This document shows positions 1 through 10,454 of a DNA stretch of 64,000 nt, one piece after another; position 1 is the first letter of the stretch; each line of letters opens with the position of its first letter. Location of the stretch: the NCBI GenBank assembly GCA_031270325.1, contig JAISXW010000035.1, positions 1-64,000 on the forward strand, given 5' to 3'. Origin of the DNA: Streptococcaceae bacterium. Its GTDB lineage: Bacteria > Bacillota > Bacilli > Lactobacillales > Streptococcaceae. Both the position numbers and the translations under genes were made by a program. The notes under the pieces were generated by a model. It had not been told where the DNA came from, made no database searches, and was given only the letters and a program-made list of their open reading frames with translations.

Positions 1-390
1 GTAATGAGGGCGTTAGCTGCGTTGAAAGTTAAATTAGTCGTACCTTCGTCGGCTGGGAGTGCTGTCGTGCTATAATCGCCTGCAGCTATCGCTTCATCTT
101 TATCATTCGTGGAAACAGAAGAACCTGTCTTTCCTTTTGTCAGTTCCGCATACTCGTCTTCCAAACTGGTAATGAGGGCGTTAGCTGCGTTGAAAGTTAA
201 ACCAGTCGTATCTTCGTTTTCTGGGAGTGCTTCCGTGCGATAATTGCCTGCGGCCTCAGCATCAGTTTTAACGTTAGTTTCCACGGTAGAATCCGGAATC
301 AAATCTGAATCCAGTTCCGCATACTCGTCTTCCAAACTAGCAATCAGCCCAGCTGCGCCTTTGAAAGTTAAACCGGTCGACGCAATATCT
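1..390 (-). repeat. Intragenic tandem repeat, period about 168-171 bp (56-57 aa)
   Basis: gtaatgagggcgttagctgcgttgaaagttaa at 1 recurs at 169, and a diverged copy starts about 340; (GFK)LTFNAANALITSLEDEYAEL-type units. Confidence 0.85.
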
Positions 391-956
391 GCGTTGTCTG
401 AGAGGTGTTCTGTGGTATAGTGATCCTCTCCGGCTTTAGCGATAGCTGTAGCTTTATCTTTCGTTTCAGTGCTGTCAGCTTTTACCAAATCGTCTGCACT
501 TTCAATATCGAAAGTATTGTAGTTGCCGGCAATTAAATCGTCTAAGTAAGTTTTTGCCTCAGCGTAGCCTACATTTCCAGAATCCTTGCGATCCGTGGTG
601 TAGTCGGCATCTGCCTTTTCGGCTTCAGCTTTATCTTTCGTGTCTACTCTGTCGCCATCTTTAACTGGCGCTTCTTCCTTGAAATTCGACTGCGTCTTCG
701 CAAAATCGCCATCATCTGTGTAAATCGTCTCACCTTGAATGACTTTTTGAACATAGCTATAAGCTTCTGGATTTGCCAAGACATTTACTGGCACATCAGA
801 GGCGCTATCGGCAGCCTTGTGATGGTAGGTTTTTTTACCATCTGTCGTGTCAAACTCATCAATGATTTGTGCTTCAGTCAGCATATCCGGCGCTAACAAA
901 ATACCTAGCATCGCTAAAGACATCACTTTCTGAGATTTTTTCTTCTTGATACTCAT
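1..956 (-). CDS. Secreted repeat-containing protein, partial (continues past left edge)
   Basis: Minus-strand frame open from ATG at 956 (MSIKKKKSQKVMSLAMLGILLAPDMLTEAQIIDEF...) to the window edge; AGGAGG Shine-Dalgarno just upstream; N-terminal signal-peptide-like segment; ~56-aa repeats (LTFNAANALITSLEDEYAEL...). Missing from the ORF track because it is truncated. Confidence 0.8.
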   Translation of the reverse strand, partial: MSIKKKKSQKVMSLAMLGILLAPDMLTEAQIIDEFDTTDGKKTYHHKAADSASDVPVNVLANPEAYSYVQKVIQGETIYTDDGDFAKTQSNFKEEAPVKDGDRVDTKDKAEAEKADADYTTDRKDSGNVGYAEAKTYLDDLIAGNYNTFDIESADDLVKADSTETKDKATAIAKAGEDHYTTEHLSDNADIASTGLTFKGAAGLIASLEDEYAELDSDLIPDSTVETNVKTDAEAAGNYRTEALPENEDTTGLTFNAANALITSLEDEYAELTKGKTGSSVSTNDKDEAIAAGDYSTTALPADEGTTNLTFNAANALI

Positions 957-1090
957 ATTCAACCTCCTTGTGTTGTTTGCATTATTTTTGACCACTACCG
1001 AACTTTGCCACGTATTCCTGACCCCTTTTTGCAAACAGGGTCGGAACACGGTCAATCATCGGCGAATGCGTCAACGATTCCGATCGCCTG

Positions 1091-1204
1091 TCATTCATCA
1101 TAAACCGCCCAATACATGCGGTTAGGCCTGCTAGGCAGAGCTTGATTTTCTCTTGCACGATCCGATCGAACGGCCATCGCTTTTTTTGTGCGTGTTTTCT
1201 TCAT
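1091..1204 (-). CDS. Possible small ORF, 37 aa, Arg-rich (MKKTRTKKAMAVRSDRARENQALPSRPNRMYWAVYDE)
   Basis: ATG at 1204 preceded by AGGGGGGACC; short, no homology known to me. Confidence 0.3.
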   Translation of the reverse strand: MKKTRTKKAMAVRSDRARENQALPSRPNRMYWAVYDE

Positions 1205-2160
1205 GATATAGGTCCCCCCTACTTTAATAATCTTCTTCACTGTATCTGATAGCCGAAACCATGATCTCGTGACCTAGCAGACACACCACCTTTTACAACA
1301 CCTTAAATTTTTAGACAATTCTAAAATAATATCTAAAAGGCTGATACTAGCAGTTCCTCAGCTTGTTCACAAACTTCTATTTAAAGCTAGTTCTACTAAT
1401 ATGATTTCATTTTAACGCTTTCATTTTAATTTGTCAACTTTAAAATGAGTTTTTTTTTAGATAATGTGATAGTAATTATCGTTACCTTATACAAAGGCAA
1501 ATTGCAAGTCATTGATAAAAGAACTGACCAGCCCCGCAAGCTGAAAAATACCACACCGATCAAACCACCCCCGACTTTGCATTGGCTCACAAAAAAGCTC
1601 AAGAGACACCCCCTCTTGAGCCTTTAAAAAACTTGCCCCAGCAATCTTTTGGCTGAAGTTCTTATTCCCCTAACCTCGCCCGCCTCGATCGTGATTTTCT
1701 GGACTGGCAATCAAGACTTACCGTCAATCTTGATCTCACAATAAAAAGTCCGACTTTCTCATTTAAACACTCAAACAACCCTTGTTTGATGATATACTAA
1801 TAGTCGCGTTTAGCCTATCCGATTGAAAAGGAGGTTGGTATGCTCTGACATCAATCATCGCACCGCTAACCCACAACATTCAAAGTGACTTTGAATGTAC
1901 AAAACGGCTTTGCCGATTAAACAGCAGTGTTTTTGGTATCAAAAAACCGAGACAAATTCGACGTGTCTCGCCTGCTAAGTACAGGCTCACACTTATTTCC
2001 GCTCAGATGATAGCACGTTTCAAAATAGCTTGCCAAATGCTTCACGCCCTTTCTAGCAGCCAATCAATCAGATTTTATGAAGATAAATTTCTCTCTTTAA
2101 TATTTTAAACTTCACTTTCAATTGATTCAAACCTTGTCGGATCAACTTCGACCTGTCATC

Positions 2161-2178
2161 TTTTCAGTTAACTGAAAA
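2161..2178. promoter_or_regulatory. Perfect 18-bp palindrome TTTTCAGTTAACTGAAAA, putative operator upstream of the ATPase remnant
   Basis: Palindrome followed by a half-site (TTTCAGTTAGGAG) at about 2202 that overlaps the RBS region. Confidence 0.45.
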
Positions 2179-2221
2179 TTATGCTATCATATTCTATAAA
2201 CTTTCAGTTAGGAGAAAATTT

Positions 2222-2570
2222 ATGTTTAAACGTGACTTGTATCTGGAACGGTTAAAACCAATGATTAATACAGCATTTATCAAAGTGATCACTGGGTCAG
2301 AGGGTCTGGTAAAAGCTATTTACTGCTGCTGTTGCGGGGATTACTTTTAGAAAACGAGGTCGGTGAGGACCAGATTATCTATTTAAATTTTGAGCATCCA
2401 GATTACTATGACCTTCAAACTTATGAGGCGCTCTACGCCTATCTCAAATCACAAGTAAGCTCCGAGCAGAAGATTTATTTTTGATTTGATGACATACAAG
2501 AAGTAGACAACTGGCAACGGCTGATCAATGGGTTGCGAGTTGCTTTTGATTTGGATATTTATCGAACATG
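2222..2570 (+). pseudogene. Remnant of AAA+ ATPase (DUF4143-associated ATP-binding protein)
   Basis: Translation across frames: MFKRDLYLERLKPMINTAFIKVITG / RGSGKSYLLLLLRGLLLENEVGEDQIIYLNFEHPDYYDLQTYEALYAYLKSQVSSEQKIYF*FDDIQEVDNWQRLINGLRVAFDLDIYR; frameshift in Walker A and an in-frame stop before Walker B. Confidence 0.75.
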
Positions 2571-2752
2571 ACCAGAAATTAATCTAGTCGTGTTTGTTTT
2601 TGCTTGCTTGAAAGCCGTTCTTAGAAAATCCCTAAGCGAAGTCGCCCTTAGGCAGCTTTTTGAGTTGCTGTGATAGTTGTCTCAGCGAGCTTAGAGGTCA
2701 TCCCAAACGGGGATGGTTTTTTCTATCTCAAACACCTCAAGATGAAGCAATA

Positions 2753-2783
2753 TAAGCGGGACATCACATGATGCTCCCGCTTA
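2753..2783 (-). other. Terminal hairpin of repeat array 1 (TAAGCGGGAGCATCATGTGATGTCCCGCTTA on minus)
   Basis: Two-segment stem AAGCGGGA/TCCCGCTT plus CATCA/TGATG; homologous hairpin ends array 4. Confidence 0.75.
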
Positions 2784-2804
2784 TTTTCATTCTTGGTAGC
2801 ATGA

Positions 2805-3098
2805 GTTCTATTATTTATAGAACTGGTTCTATATTTAGTGGAACCCGTTCTATTTTTAGTAGAACTCGTTCTGTATTTAGTAGAACTGGTTCTATATTTT
2901 GTAGAACTTGTTCTATATTTAGTAGAACCCGTTCTATTATTTGTAGAACTTGTTCTATTTTTAGTAGAACTCGTTCTATTTTTAGTAGAACTTGTTCTAT
3001 TATTTGTAGAACTCGTTCTATTTTTAGTAGAACTTGTTCTATTATTTGTAGAACTCGTTCTATTTTTAGTAGAACTTGTTCTATTATTTGTAGAACTC
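2805..3098 (-). repeat. 21-bp palindromic tandem array 1, 14 units, inverted relative to arrays 2-4
   Basis: gttcta[attattt/tttttag]tagaacYY units with no indels over 294 bp. Confidence 0.97.
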
Positions 3099-3132
3099 GT
3101 TCTATTTAAGGAAGCATTTGAACCCGTGATAT

Positions 3133-3167
3133 AAAAAGGTATTCTCGGTAGGCGAGAATACCTTTTT
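3133..3167 (-). terminator. rlmN intrinsic terminator
   Basis: AAAAAGGTATTCTCG-gtagg-CGAGAATACCTTTTT perfect stem. Confidence 0.9.
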
Positions 3168-3177
3168 GATGTGGCGA

Positions 3178-4317
3178 TTACTTGATCTTCGCCTCGAAGC
3201 CAACGGTCACGGCATCAAAGGGCTTGGTGTCGGCTTGATCTTGCTTCATCGTCTTGCTCCGAAGTTGCCCACAGGCTGCATCAATATCTGTCCCGTGTTC
3301 CTGACGGATCACGCAGTTAATGCCCCCTTTTTTGAGAATGTCATAGAATTTCAGAACTGCCTCTTTTGGCGAGCGGCTATATTGATCATGTTCACTCACT
3401 GGATTATAAGGAATCAAGTTGACATAGACTAGCTTTTTCTTATCTTTCAATAGTGCCACTAATTCTCGGGCGTGTTCTGGCAAATCATTGACACCGCTGA
3501 GCATGATATACTCAAAAGTCACGCGCCGATTGGTCACTTCGATATAGTAATCAATGGCTTCAAATAATTTTTCAATCGGAAATTGACGGTTGATGCGCAT
3601 GATACTCGTGCGAACCTCATTGTTGGGCGCATGGAGTGAGATGGCGAGGTTGATTTGTAGCCCCGTCTCCGCAAATTCCCGAATCTTGTGCGCCAAACCA
3701 GATGTTGAGACCGTGATATGCCGCGCGCCAATAGCTAAGCCGGTATCATCGTTAATCGTTTTGATAAAGTTAATCACGTTGTCATAATTATCAAAAGGCT
3801 CGCCAATCCCCATCACGACAACATGGCTGACTCGCTCGTCTCTAGCTCTGTCATCAAAATATTGTTGTACCAGCATAATCTGCGCCGTGATTTCTCCCGC
3901 CGTCAAATCACGTTGTTTTTTGATCAACCCTGAGGCACAAAAAGTACAGCCTATATTACAACCGACTTGTGTCGTCACACAGACTGACAAGCCATATTTT
4001 TGGCGCATCAAGACCGTTTCGACCAACATCCCATCAGGCAATTCAAACAGGTATTTGACCGTGCCATCTTTGGCCTCTTGCACTTGCCTTTGTTGTAACG
4101 GATTCAGCACAAAAGTTGCCTGCAATTGCTCGATAAAGGCTTGACCAATATTGGTCATCTCATCAAAAGACTGGACTCTTTTCTTGTAGAGCCAGTCCCA
4201 AATTTGCATCGCTCGAAATTTCTTGGCGCCATGATCAATCACCCAAGCAATGAGTTGTTCTCGTGTCAAGCCGTAGATAGAGGGTTTCAGCCCTTCTGTT
4301 TCAATAGTTTTAGTCAT
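3178..4317 (-). CDS. rlmN: 23S rRNA (adenine(2503)-C(2))-methyltransferase
   Basis: Radical SAM CxxxCxxC motif (GCTFCASG), RlmN-like sequence; start placed at MTKTIETEG rather than the longer ORF start. Confidence 0.95.
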   Translation of the reverse strand: MTKTIETEGLKPSIYGLTREQLIAWVIDHGAKKFRAMQIWDWLYKKRVQSFDEMTNIGQAFIEQLQATFVLNPLQQRQVQEAKDGTVKYLFELPDGMLVETVLMRQKYGLSVCVTTQVGCNIGCTFCASGLIKKQRDLTAGEITAQIMLVQQYFDDRARDERVSHVVVMGIGEPFDNYDNVINFIKTINDDTGLAIGARHITVSTSGLAHKIREFAETGLQINLAISLHAPNNEVRTSIMRINRQFPIEKLFEAIDYYIEVTNRRVTFEYIMLSGVNDLPEHARELVALLKDKKKLVYVNLIPYNPVSEHDQYSRSPKEAVLKFYDILKKGGINCVIRQEHGTDIDAACGQLRSKTMKQDQADTKPFDAVTVGFEAKIK

Positions 4318-4574
4318 GTGTCTATTATACCCTATTCCATCTTTAAATGTAAACGAGCTCCAGACAACACATGACAAAGGCATGAAAATGATTGAACACT
4401 TTGGCTTGTCTTTGTCGTGGCAACAACATCAGCCAGTACTTTGGCAACCGCAACGTGAACGTGTGGTCTGACAAAGATGAGACCAGAATAATCCCTTCTA
4501 TATTTCAACCGTTTGTTCCTTGTAAAAGGTGTTATAATAAAAATAGCGCAACAGTCAAATGTTAGGAGAACATC

Positions 4575-5135
4575 ATGAAAAAATCAATTCTTTTAGGCGG
4601 TATCGTGTGTGCCAGCTTATTGCTTGTGGCTTGTGCGAATCACAAGGCAAGTGACCCGACTGCTAAGGCGAGCAAAATTTCAAAAAGCACGCCAAAGACA
4701 AGCACTGTGACGCAAGCCTCTTCGGAAGTGGCACCCCCAACTCAATCTGAAACCACTGAACACCCCACAACTGCCGCACCAATCGCTGAACAAGATTTAA
4801 ATATTGATGCCATCAATCATAACGACTTCAGCTCATTAGCTGGCGAGTGGCGAAATGGGAACGGGGAGACCCTCATCATTAATCTTGATGGGACGACTGA
4901 TAAAGGGACAAGTATCAAAGGTGTCCAAGATTCAGGCGCCACTTCGACTGTCCCCTATGCGAACTATGGCAGCAGCCAAAATGGCGACTTTCGAGCAATC
5001 GCGGCACTAGGCTTATTTCAAATCGGCTTCTCAAACCCTGATGGCGACCAATCTGATACAAGCAAAGCAAGAGTGGTCATCACACAGAATGCCGCAAACT
5101 ACCCCGCTGAGTTATACTATTATCGGGTGCAATGA
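4575..5135 (+). CDS. Lipoprotein with C-terminal DUF6287-like domain
   Basis: Lipobox LLVAC; C-terminal LAGEWRNGNGETLIINLDGTT; RBS and TATAAT upstream. Confidence 0.75.
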   Translation: MKKSILLGGIVCASLLLVACANHKASDPTAKASKISKSTPKTSTVTQASSEVAPPTQSETTEHPTTAAPIAEQDLNIDAINHNDFSSLAGEWRNGNGETLIINLDGTTDKGTSIKGVQDSGATSTVPYANYGSSQNGDFRAIAALGLFQIGFSNPDGDQSDTSKARVVITQNAANYPAELYYYRVQ

Positions 5136-5150
5136 TCATGCTACCCACTT

Positions 5151-5205
5151 AAAAAACTCACGGGCTAACATCGGCTTTAAAGCCTTGCTAGCTTGTGAGT
5201 TTTTG
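5151..5205. terminator. Bidirectional intrinsic terminator
   Basis: AAAAAACTCACggGCTA...TAGCttGTGAGTTTTT between convergent genes. Confidence 0.8.
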
Positions 5206-5211
5206 AGTTTA

Positions 5212-5832
5212 TCACTTATTTCGAGTCCTGACCACAAAAGTCGGTCTTTTATTTCTTGTATGCTGAGCCGATACGTTCTGCGTGTCTGTCTTGACGATTG
5301 GGTCGTGTCGTTTGACTGATTTTTCCTTTTGAACAACCTGAGCCTTAGGCGCCTGAGTCCGTTTGTCCGTCCGCTTGTGTGGCTCGTCTATTTTGTTGCC
5401 TGCTTTTTTGGACTTGTTTACGGTTGGTGTCTTAACTTCGTAAACCTTTTCTTCCAAAAAAGCTTCCTCTCGTTTAATATCCTTGCTTCTCATGCGTTTG
5501 AGCACGAAAAAAGCCGCTCCAAAATTCATGTATTCTTTGATATATTCCTCTAGGCGCGAAATTTTCAACTCATCTGGCATCTTTTTGCGTGATGTTGAGA
5601 AAAAGCCTTTGAGACGCAGCTGCTCATGCCCCCAATCGCCAACGATATAATCATATTTCGCGAAAATATCTGAATAACGCTGTTCTAGCTTCTCTGAATC
5701 AAATGCAGATTGGTGATCATGGACCAGATGAAACACCTTGTCTCCAATCGTGACCACATCATCTAGGACAATCACATGGTCGCCGGGGAATTTATTGTAA
5801 TTTTTTTCTTCTTCTGGGATTACTTTTGCCAT
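5212..5832 (-). CDS. YutD family protein (DUF1027)
   Basis: MAKVIPEEEKNYNKFPGDHVIVLDDVVTIGDKVFHLVHDH...YDYIVGDWGHEQLRLKGFF. Confidence 0.85.
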   Translation of the reverse strand: MAKVIPEEEKNYNKFPGDHVIVLDDVVTIGDKVFHLVHDHQSAFDSEKLEQRYSDIFAKYDYIVGDWGHEQLRLKGFFSTSRKKMPDELKISRLEEYIKEYMNFGAAFFVLKRMRSKDIKREEAFLEEKVYEVKTPTVNKSKKAGNKIDEPHKRTDKRTQAPKAQVVQKEKSVKRHDPIVKTDTQNVSAQHTRNKRPTFVVRTRNK

Positions 5833-5862
5833 ATCGTTTCTTTCCTTCTGATTAATCTTTGT

Positions 5863-7224
5863 CTAGTGTTCAACCGTTGGTCGCTTTTTCAACTCATCTG
5901 CTACAATTTCCCGCATAAATTTTGGAAATAGAATTTCTGCCTGTCCTGACCCTTTCAAAATCGGAAAATAGCTCGCAAATAAATACTGATCTGGCACAAG
6001 CACCTCATACCTTTGCTCAGCAATCACTGGCTTCGCTTGATAAAGGACTTGATCGGCCTCATCTACCAGACCTGAGATCACAATCTCCCCAAATACCTTG
6101 CCACGAAAGCCCATTCCGACAATCCGCTGCGTTTTCAGATAATTGCCCACATCGTAGAGTTCTCGTATGATTGCCACTAACTCAGTACCAGTGACGGTCA
6201 ACTTGACCATCCGAATACTGTGGGGCAAGATGTCATGCAACGCATCTAAAGTTAAATTTTGCGGTATATCCTGAACAATCAAGCCACTATTGAGTAACAC
6301 TGCTGGTAGTTGGTAGTATTGCCCCAAGGCCTCTGCCACAAAATGTGAGGCGGCATAGTCTGGCGACTCGTTCATCAGGGAATGCGGCAAACGTGCAATG
6401 ACTTCCCCTTGTAAGAGCTGATGCCCACGTTCATCTAGGCTTTGAATCATTTCTTTATCCCCGACTTGCGTTGGCAAGTGTCGCACATTCTCAGCAACAA
6501 TCTCTGACTGAATGCAGTGATAAGACCCATCGAATTTCAAGGTAATCTCGCCCACATATTCGCCATAACGTCCTGCCGCTGCAATCATTGTATCGTTGAT
6601 GTATTTACCATATTCATATAAATGATGGGTATGCGACCCGATAATCAGATTGAGACGATCAAAGGTGCTAGCAGCTTTTTCATCAAAGCGCCAACCTAAA
6701 TGGCTCAGTAAGATCGTAAAATCAGCTGTCGATGCTGCCAGTTGCTTAGCTAATACCGACTCCGGATCTAACGCTTCCCATCCCATGTGGGGATAAGCCA
6801 GCGGATAGGGGGCGGTCAAGCCAAAAATATCAATCGTCATCCCGAATGATGTGGTGACTGTCTTTTTTTCTATTGCCCAACTAGGTATCTGCCCCTTATC
6901 TTTGAAATTCCCCACGATAATCTCAAAATTCGCTGCTGAGTAGAGGCTGTTGAGCCTCTTTTTTTGAAGTCCTAAGCCTTCATTATTGCCGATTGTAGCG
7001 GCGGTCAAGTCTAACGCATTCATCAATTCAACATTGGCTTTACCAAGTGTCGCTTCTGTCAGGGCGTGCGACCGATCGACATTATCCCCAATGTCGAAAC
7101 GCAAGACATCGGAAAAGCCAGCCGACCTTTCCGCAAAAAAGCGCTTAATCTTCGGATAATGTTCAAAATGAGAGTGCAAATCATTCAAATGTAAAATTTT
7201 TAGCTCATTTTCTTGAGTAGACAT
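5863..7224 (-). CDS. Bifunctional metallophosphatase / 5'-nucleotidase (YunD-like)
   Basis: LHLNDLHSHFEHYP, RFDIGDNVDRS, TIGNNEGL, SHTHHLYEYG motifs; ATG placed at 7224 because the longer GTG start lies within a terminator stem. Confidence 0.85.
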   Translation of the reverse strand: MSTQENELKILHLNDLHSHFEHYPKIKRFFAERSAGFSDVLRFDIGDNVDRSHALTEATLGKANVELMNALDLTAATIGNNEGLGLQKKRLNSLYSAANFEIIVGNFKDKGQIPSWAIEKKTVTTSFGMTIDIFGLTAPYPLAYPHMGWEALDPESVLAKQLAASTADFTILLSHLGWRFDEKAASTFDRLNLIIGSHTHHLYEYGKYINDTMIAAAGRYGEYVGEITLKFDGSYHCIQSEIVAENVRHLPTQVGDKEMIQSLDERGHQLLQGEVIARLPHSLMNESPDYAASHFVAEALGQYYQLPAVLLNSGLIVQDIPQNLTLDALHDILPHSIRMVKLTVTGTELVAIIRELYDVGNYLKTQRIVGMGFRGKVFGEIVISGLVDEADQVLYQAKPVIAEQRYEVLVPDQYLFASYFPILKGSGQAEILFPKFMREIVADELKKRPTVEH

Positions 7225-7240
7225 GATTTTATTATAGCAG

Positions 7241-7265
7241 AAAAGGCGACAATCTGTCGCCTTTT
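7241..7265 (-). terminator. Intrinsic terminator at 3' end of candidate ncRNA
   Basis: AAAAGGCGACA-GAT-TGTCGCCTTTT. Confidence 0.75.
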
Positions 7266-7722
7266 CAATTATTAGCACCGCTAGGACAACGCCAGAAGTC
7301 AGGTATCAATGACCACTGTGATACGCTATTAACATCCTCTGGTATTTAAGCACTCACACGCCAACACTTACTTCGTGCTGGCAATACGTGTTACGCTTGC
7401 TTAAACGCTAATACCAGATGATACCCTATCTACCTCTAGGTTTATCTCTAGTTGTGCTAGTTCAACCAAGTTTGTCACCAAGTCCGCACGCTAACATCTT
7501 ATCGTGCGCCTATTACTATTACCATTCGTTCTTACTTAGTGAATGCCATCCTGCCGTCACTCAAGACGACTAGCCATGTGACTTGATGGCGCTTCAAACA
7601 CTTGAAGACTTACTTGGTATTGCGATCGACGTCTCATCTGTCATCGGCATCACCTCTTTCAATAATCAAGGTTAGTTCCGCCTCTCTAATTCCAAATCTA
7701 ACCTTAACTTCCCTATCTCTAC
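7241..7722 (-). ncRNA. Candidate large structured non-coding RNA (~480 nt), family not identified
   Basis: No credible ORF; extended -10 TGCTACAAT upstream (TACAAT complement at 7729-7734); intrinsic terminator at 7241-7265; multiple strong stems including a compound arm at 7338-7418. Confidence 0.7.
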
Positions 7723-7810
7723 ATTCTTATTGTAGCAAATTTTCTTTCAAAATGGAAGCGTTTTACTTTATTTTTTTTACACGCTAGCCTCGCAGCTTGT
7801 CAGCTCATTC

Positions 7811-7854
7811 AAAAAACGAAGCATGGCGCTGAGTTTACGCCACACTTCGTTTTT

Positions 7855-7855
<1 letters not shown>
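7811..7855 (-). terminator. Intrinsic terminator downstream of the beta-glucosidase gene
   Basis: AAAAAACGAAG..GGCG..CGCC..CTTCGTTTTTT. Confidence 0.8.
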
Positions 7856-9342
<1,487 letters not shown>

Positions 9343-9370
9343 TCAAATGCTTCTCTCCTTTTTAGGGTGA

Positions 9371-9796
9371 CTAGCCGTTATAAGACCTACTGATACTATC
9401 TAAGATAGCGAGCATTTGACGTTTTTTGAAATAGCCAAGACCAATCGACATCAATTGATCATTGATTTTTTGCAAGAAACCTTTTGAGACCATTGTCTCA
9501 CTAATCACGACATCCGTTGTTCGATCATCAATTTTGTGCAATTCCCAACGTGTCGTAAACGTATTTCGAATCGTTGTCGTCGTAAAGGCATAGACAGATG
9601 GTTCCACGACTTCATCAAACTTAATCCGCCCTGCTTGATTTTGTTTTGAGCCAAATTGCTTTTTGTACTCAAATCCTTTTAAGGCTGATATTTTAGGGCG
9701 CTTGCCCGTATATTTTTGAATATCGTATAAGCCAGACTCTACTATCTTTTCAAAGATAAACTGACGTGGCACCTCCAGAGTTTTAGTGATTTCCAT
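9371..9796 (-). CDS. DUF3284 domain-containing protein
   Basis: MEITKTLEVPRQFIFEKIVESGLYDIQKYTGKRP...; typical partner of beta-glucoside PTS genes. Confidence 0.8.
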   Translation of the reverse strand: MEITKTLEVPRQFIFEKIVESGLYDIQKYTGKRPKISALKGFEYKKQFGSKQNQAGRIKFDEVVEPSVYAFTTTTIRNTFTTRWELHKIDDRTTDVVISETMVSKGFLQKINDQLMSIGLGYFKKRQMLAILDSISRSYNG

Positions 9797-9986
9797 CTGT
9801 ATCAGCTCCTCCTTTTTTACTAGCTATCTCTTGCGCAGCTTTTTCTTGTCGGTCACCGACTTTAACCATTATGCCGCCTATTAAAACGATAAGCACGCTT
9901 AGAATAACAAACGCCGCCTTACCTTGCATCGTTGTGATAAAAATCAACAACCCTAAGGATACAAATCCCCAACCCCATTTTTGCAT
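9783..9986 (-). CDS. Small membrane protein, hypothetical
   Basis: 67 aa, two predicted hydrophobic segments, overlaps the next gene. Confidence 0.6.
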   Translation of the reverse strand: MQKWGWGFVSLGLLIFITTMQGKAAFVILSVLIVLIGGIMVKVGDRQEKAAQEIASKKGGADTDGNH

Positions 9987-10047
9987 ATCTTTATTATTGG
10001 GACAACTCGCGACGATCGCCTAGCCACTCCCAAATCCTTTCTGTCAA

Positions 10048-10254
10048 TTAATCAACAACTGCTACATTAAAGAACAAAGCCATTCCCCAAGAGGTTGCTT
10101 TAATCAATTCTTTGGCTGCTTTTGCTTTTTCTGCCAAATCACCCGAAACTTCAAAAAAGAGTCGAATACCTTTTTTCTCAACAAATTGATAACCATTTTC
10201 TGTTAATAAAGCGATGACATCGTCTTGCTTCATTGCCATATTGACTACAATCAT
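10048..10254 (-). CDS. Hypothetical 60-68 aa protein
   Basis: MKQDDVIALLTENGYQFVEKKGIRLFFEVSGDLAEKAKAAKELIKATSWGMALFFNVAVVD within the PTS operon. Confidence 0.6.
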   Translation of the reverse strand: MIVVNMAMKQDDVIALLTENGYQFVEKKGIRLFFEVSGDLAEKAKAAKELIKATSWGMALFFNVAVVD

Positions 10255-10313
10255 TTTTTCCCCTCTCGATATAGGTTAAGTTACTTTCCTATTATTCTAA
10301 CATTTTTTAAATC

Positions 10314-10343
10314 AAATAGGGATGACTGGCGTCATCCCTATTT
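10314..10343 (-). terminator. Terminator-like stem-loop internal to the PTS operon
   Basis: AAATAGGGATGAC-TGGC-GTCATCCCTATTT. Confidence 0.6.
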
Positions 10344-10454
10344 GGTACGCCAGTCCAACTTATCCAAGCGAAACTTTGGCGCACTCGGATTGTTCCGAGA
10401 TTTTTTGAATTTTTAAAGCATAGCATACTATGCTTTGGCTAATCCTCTTACTAA

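Noticed and set aside
2768-3134. Overlapping ORFs across array 1 (SIFSRTRSIICRTC.. and LVELVLFLVELVLL..)
   Set aside because: A 21-nt period is a multiple of 3 and the unit lacks stops in several frames on both strands, so long low-complexity ORFs arise automatically.
4382-4471. Short plus-strand [32 protein letters not shown]
   Set aside because: 29 aa, no RBS and no recognisable family; could be chance.
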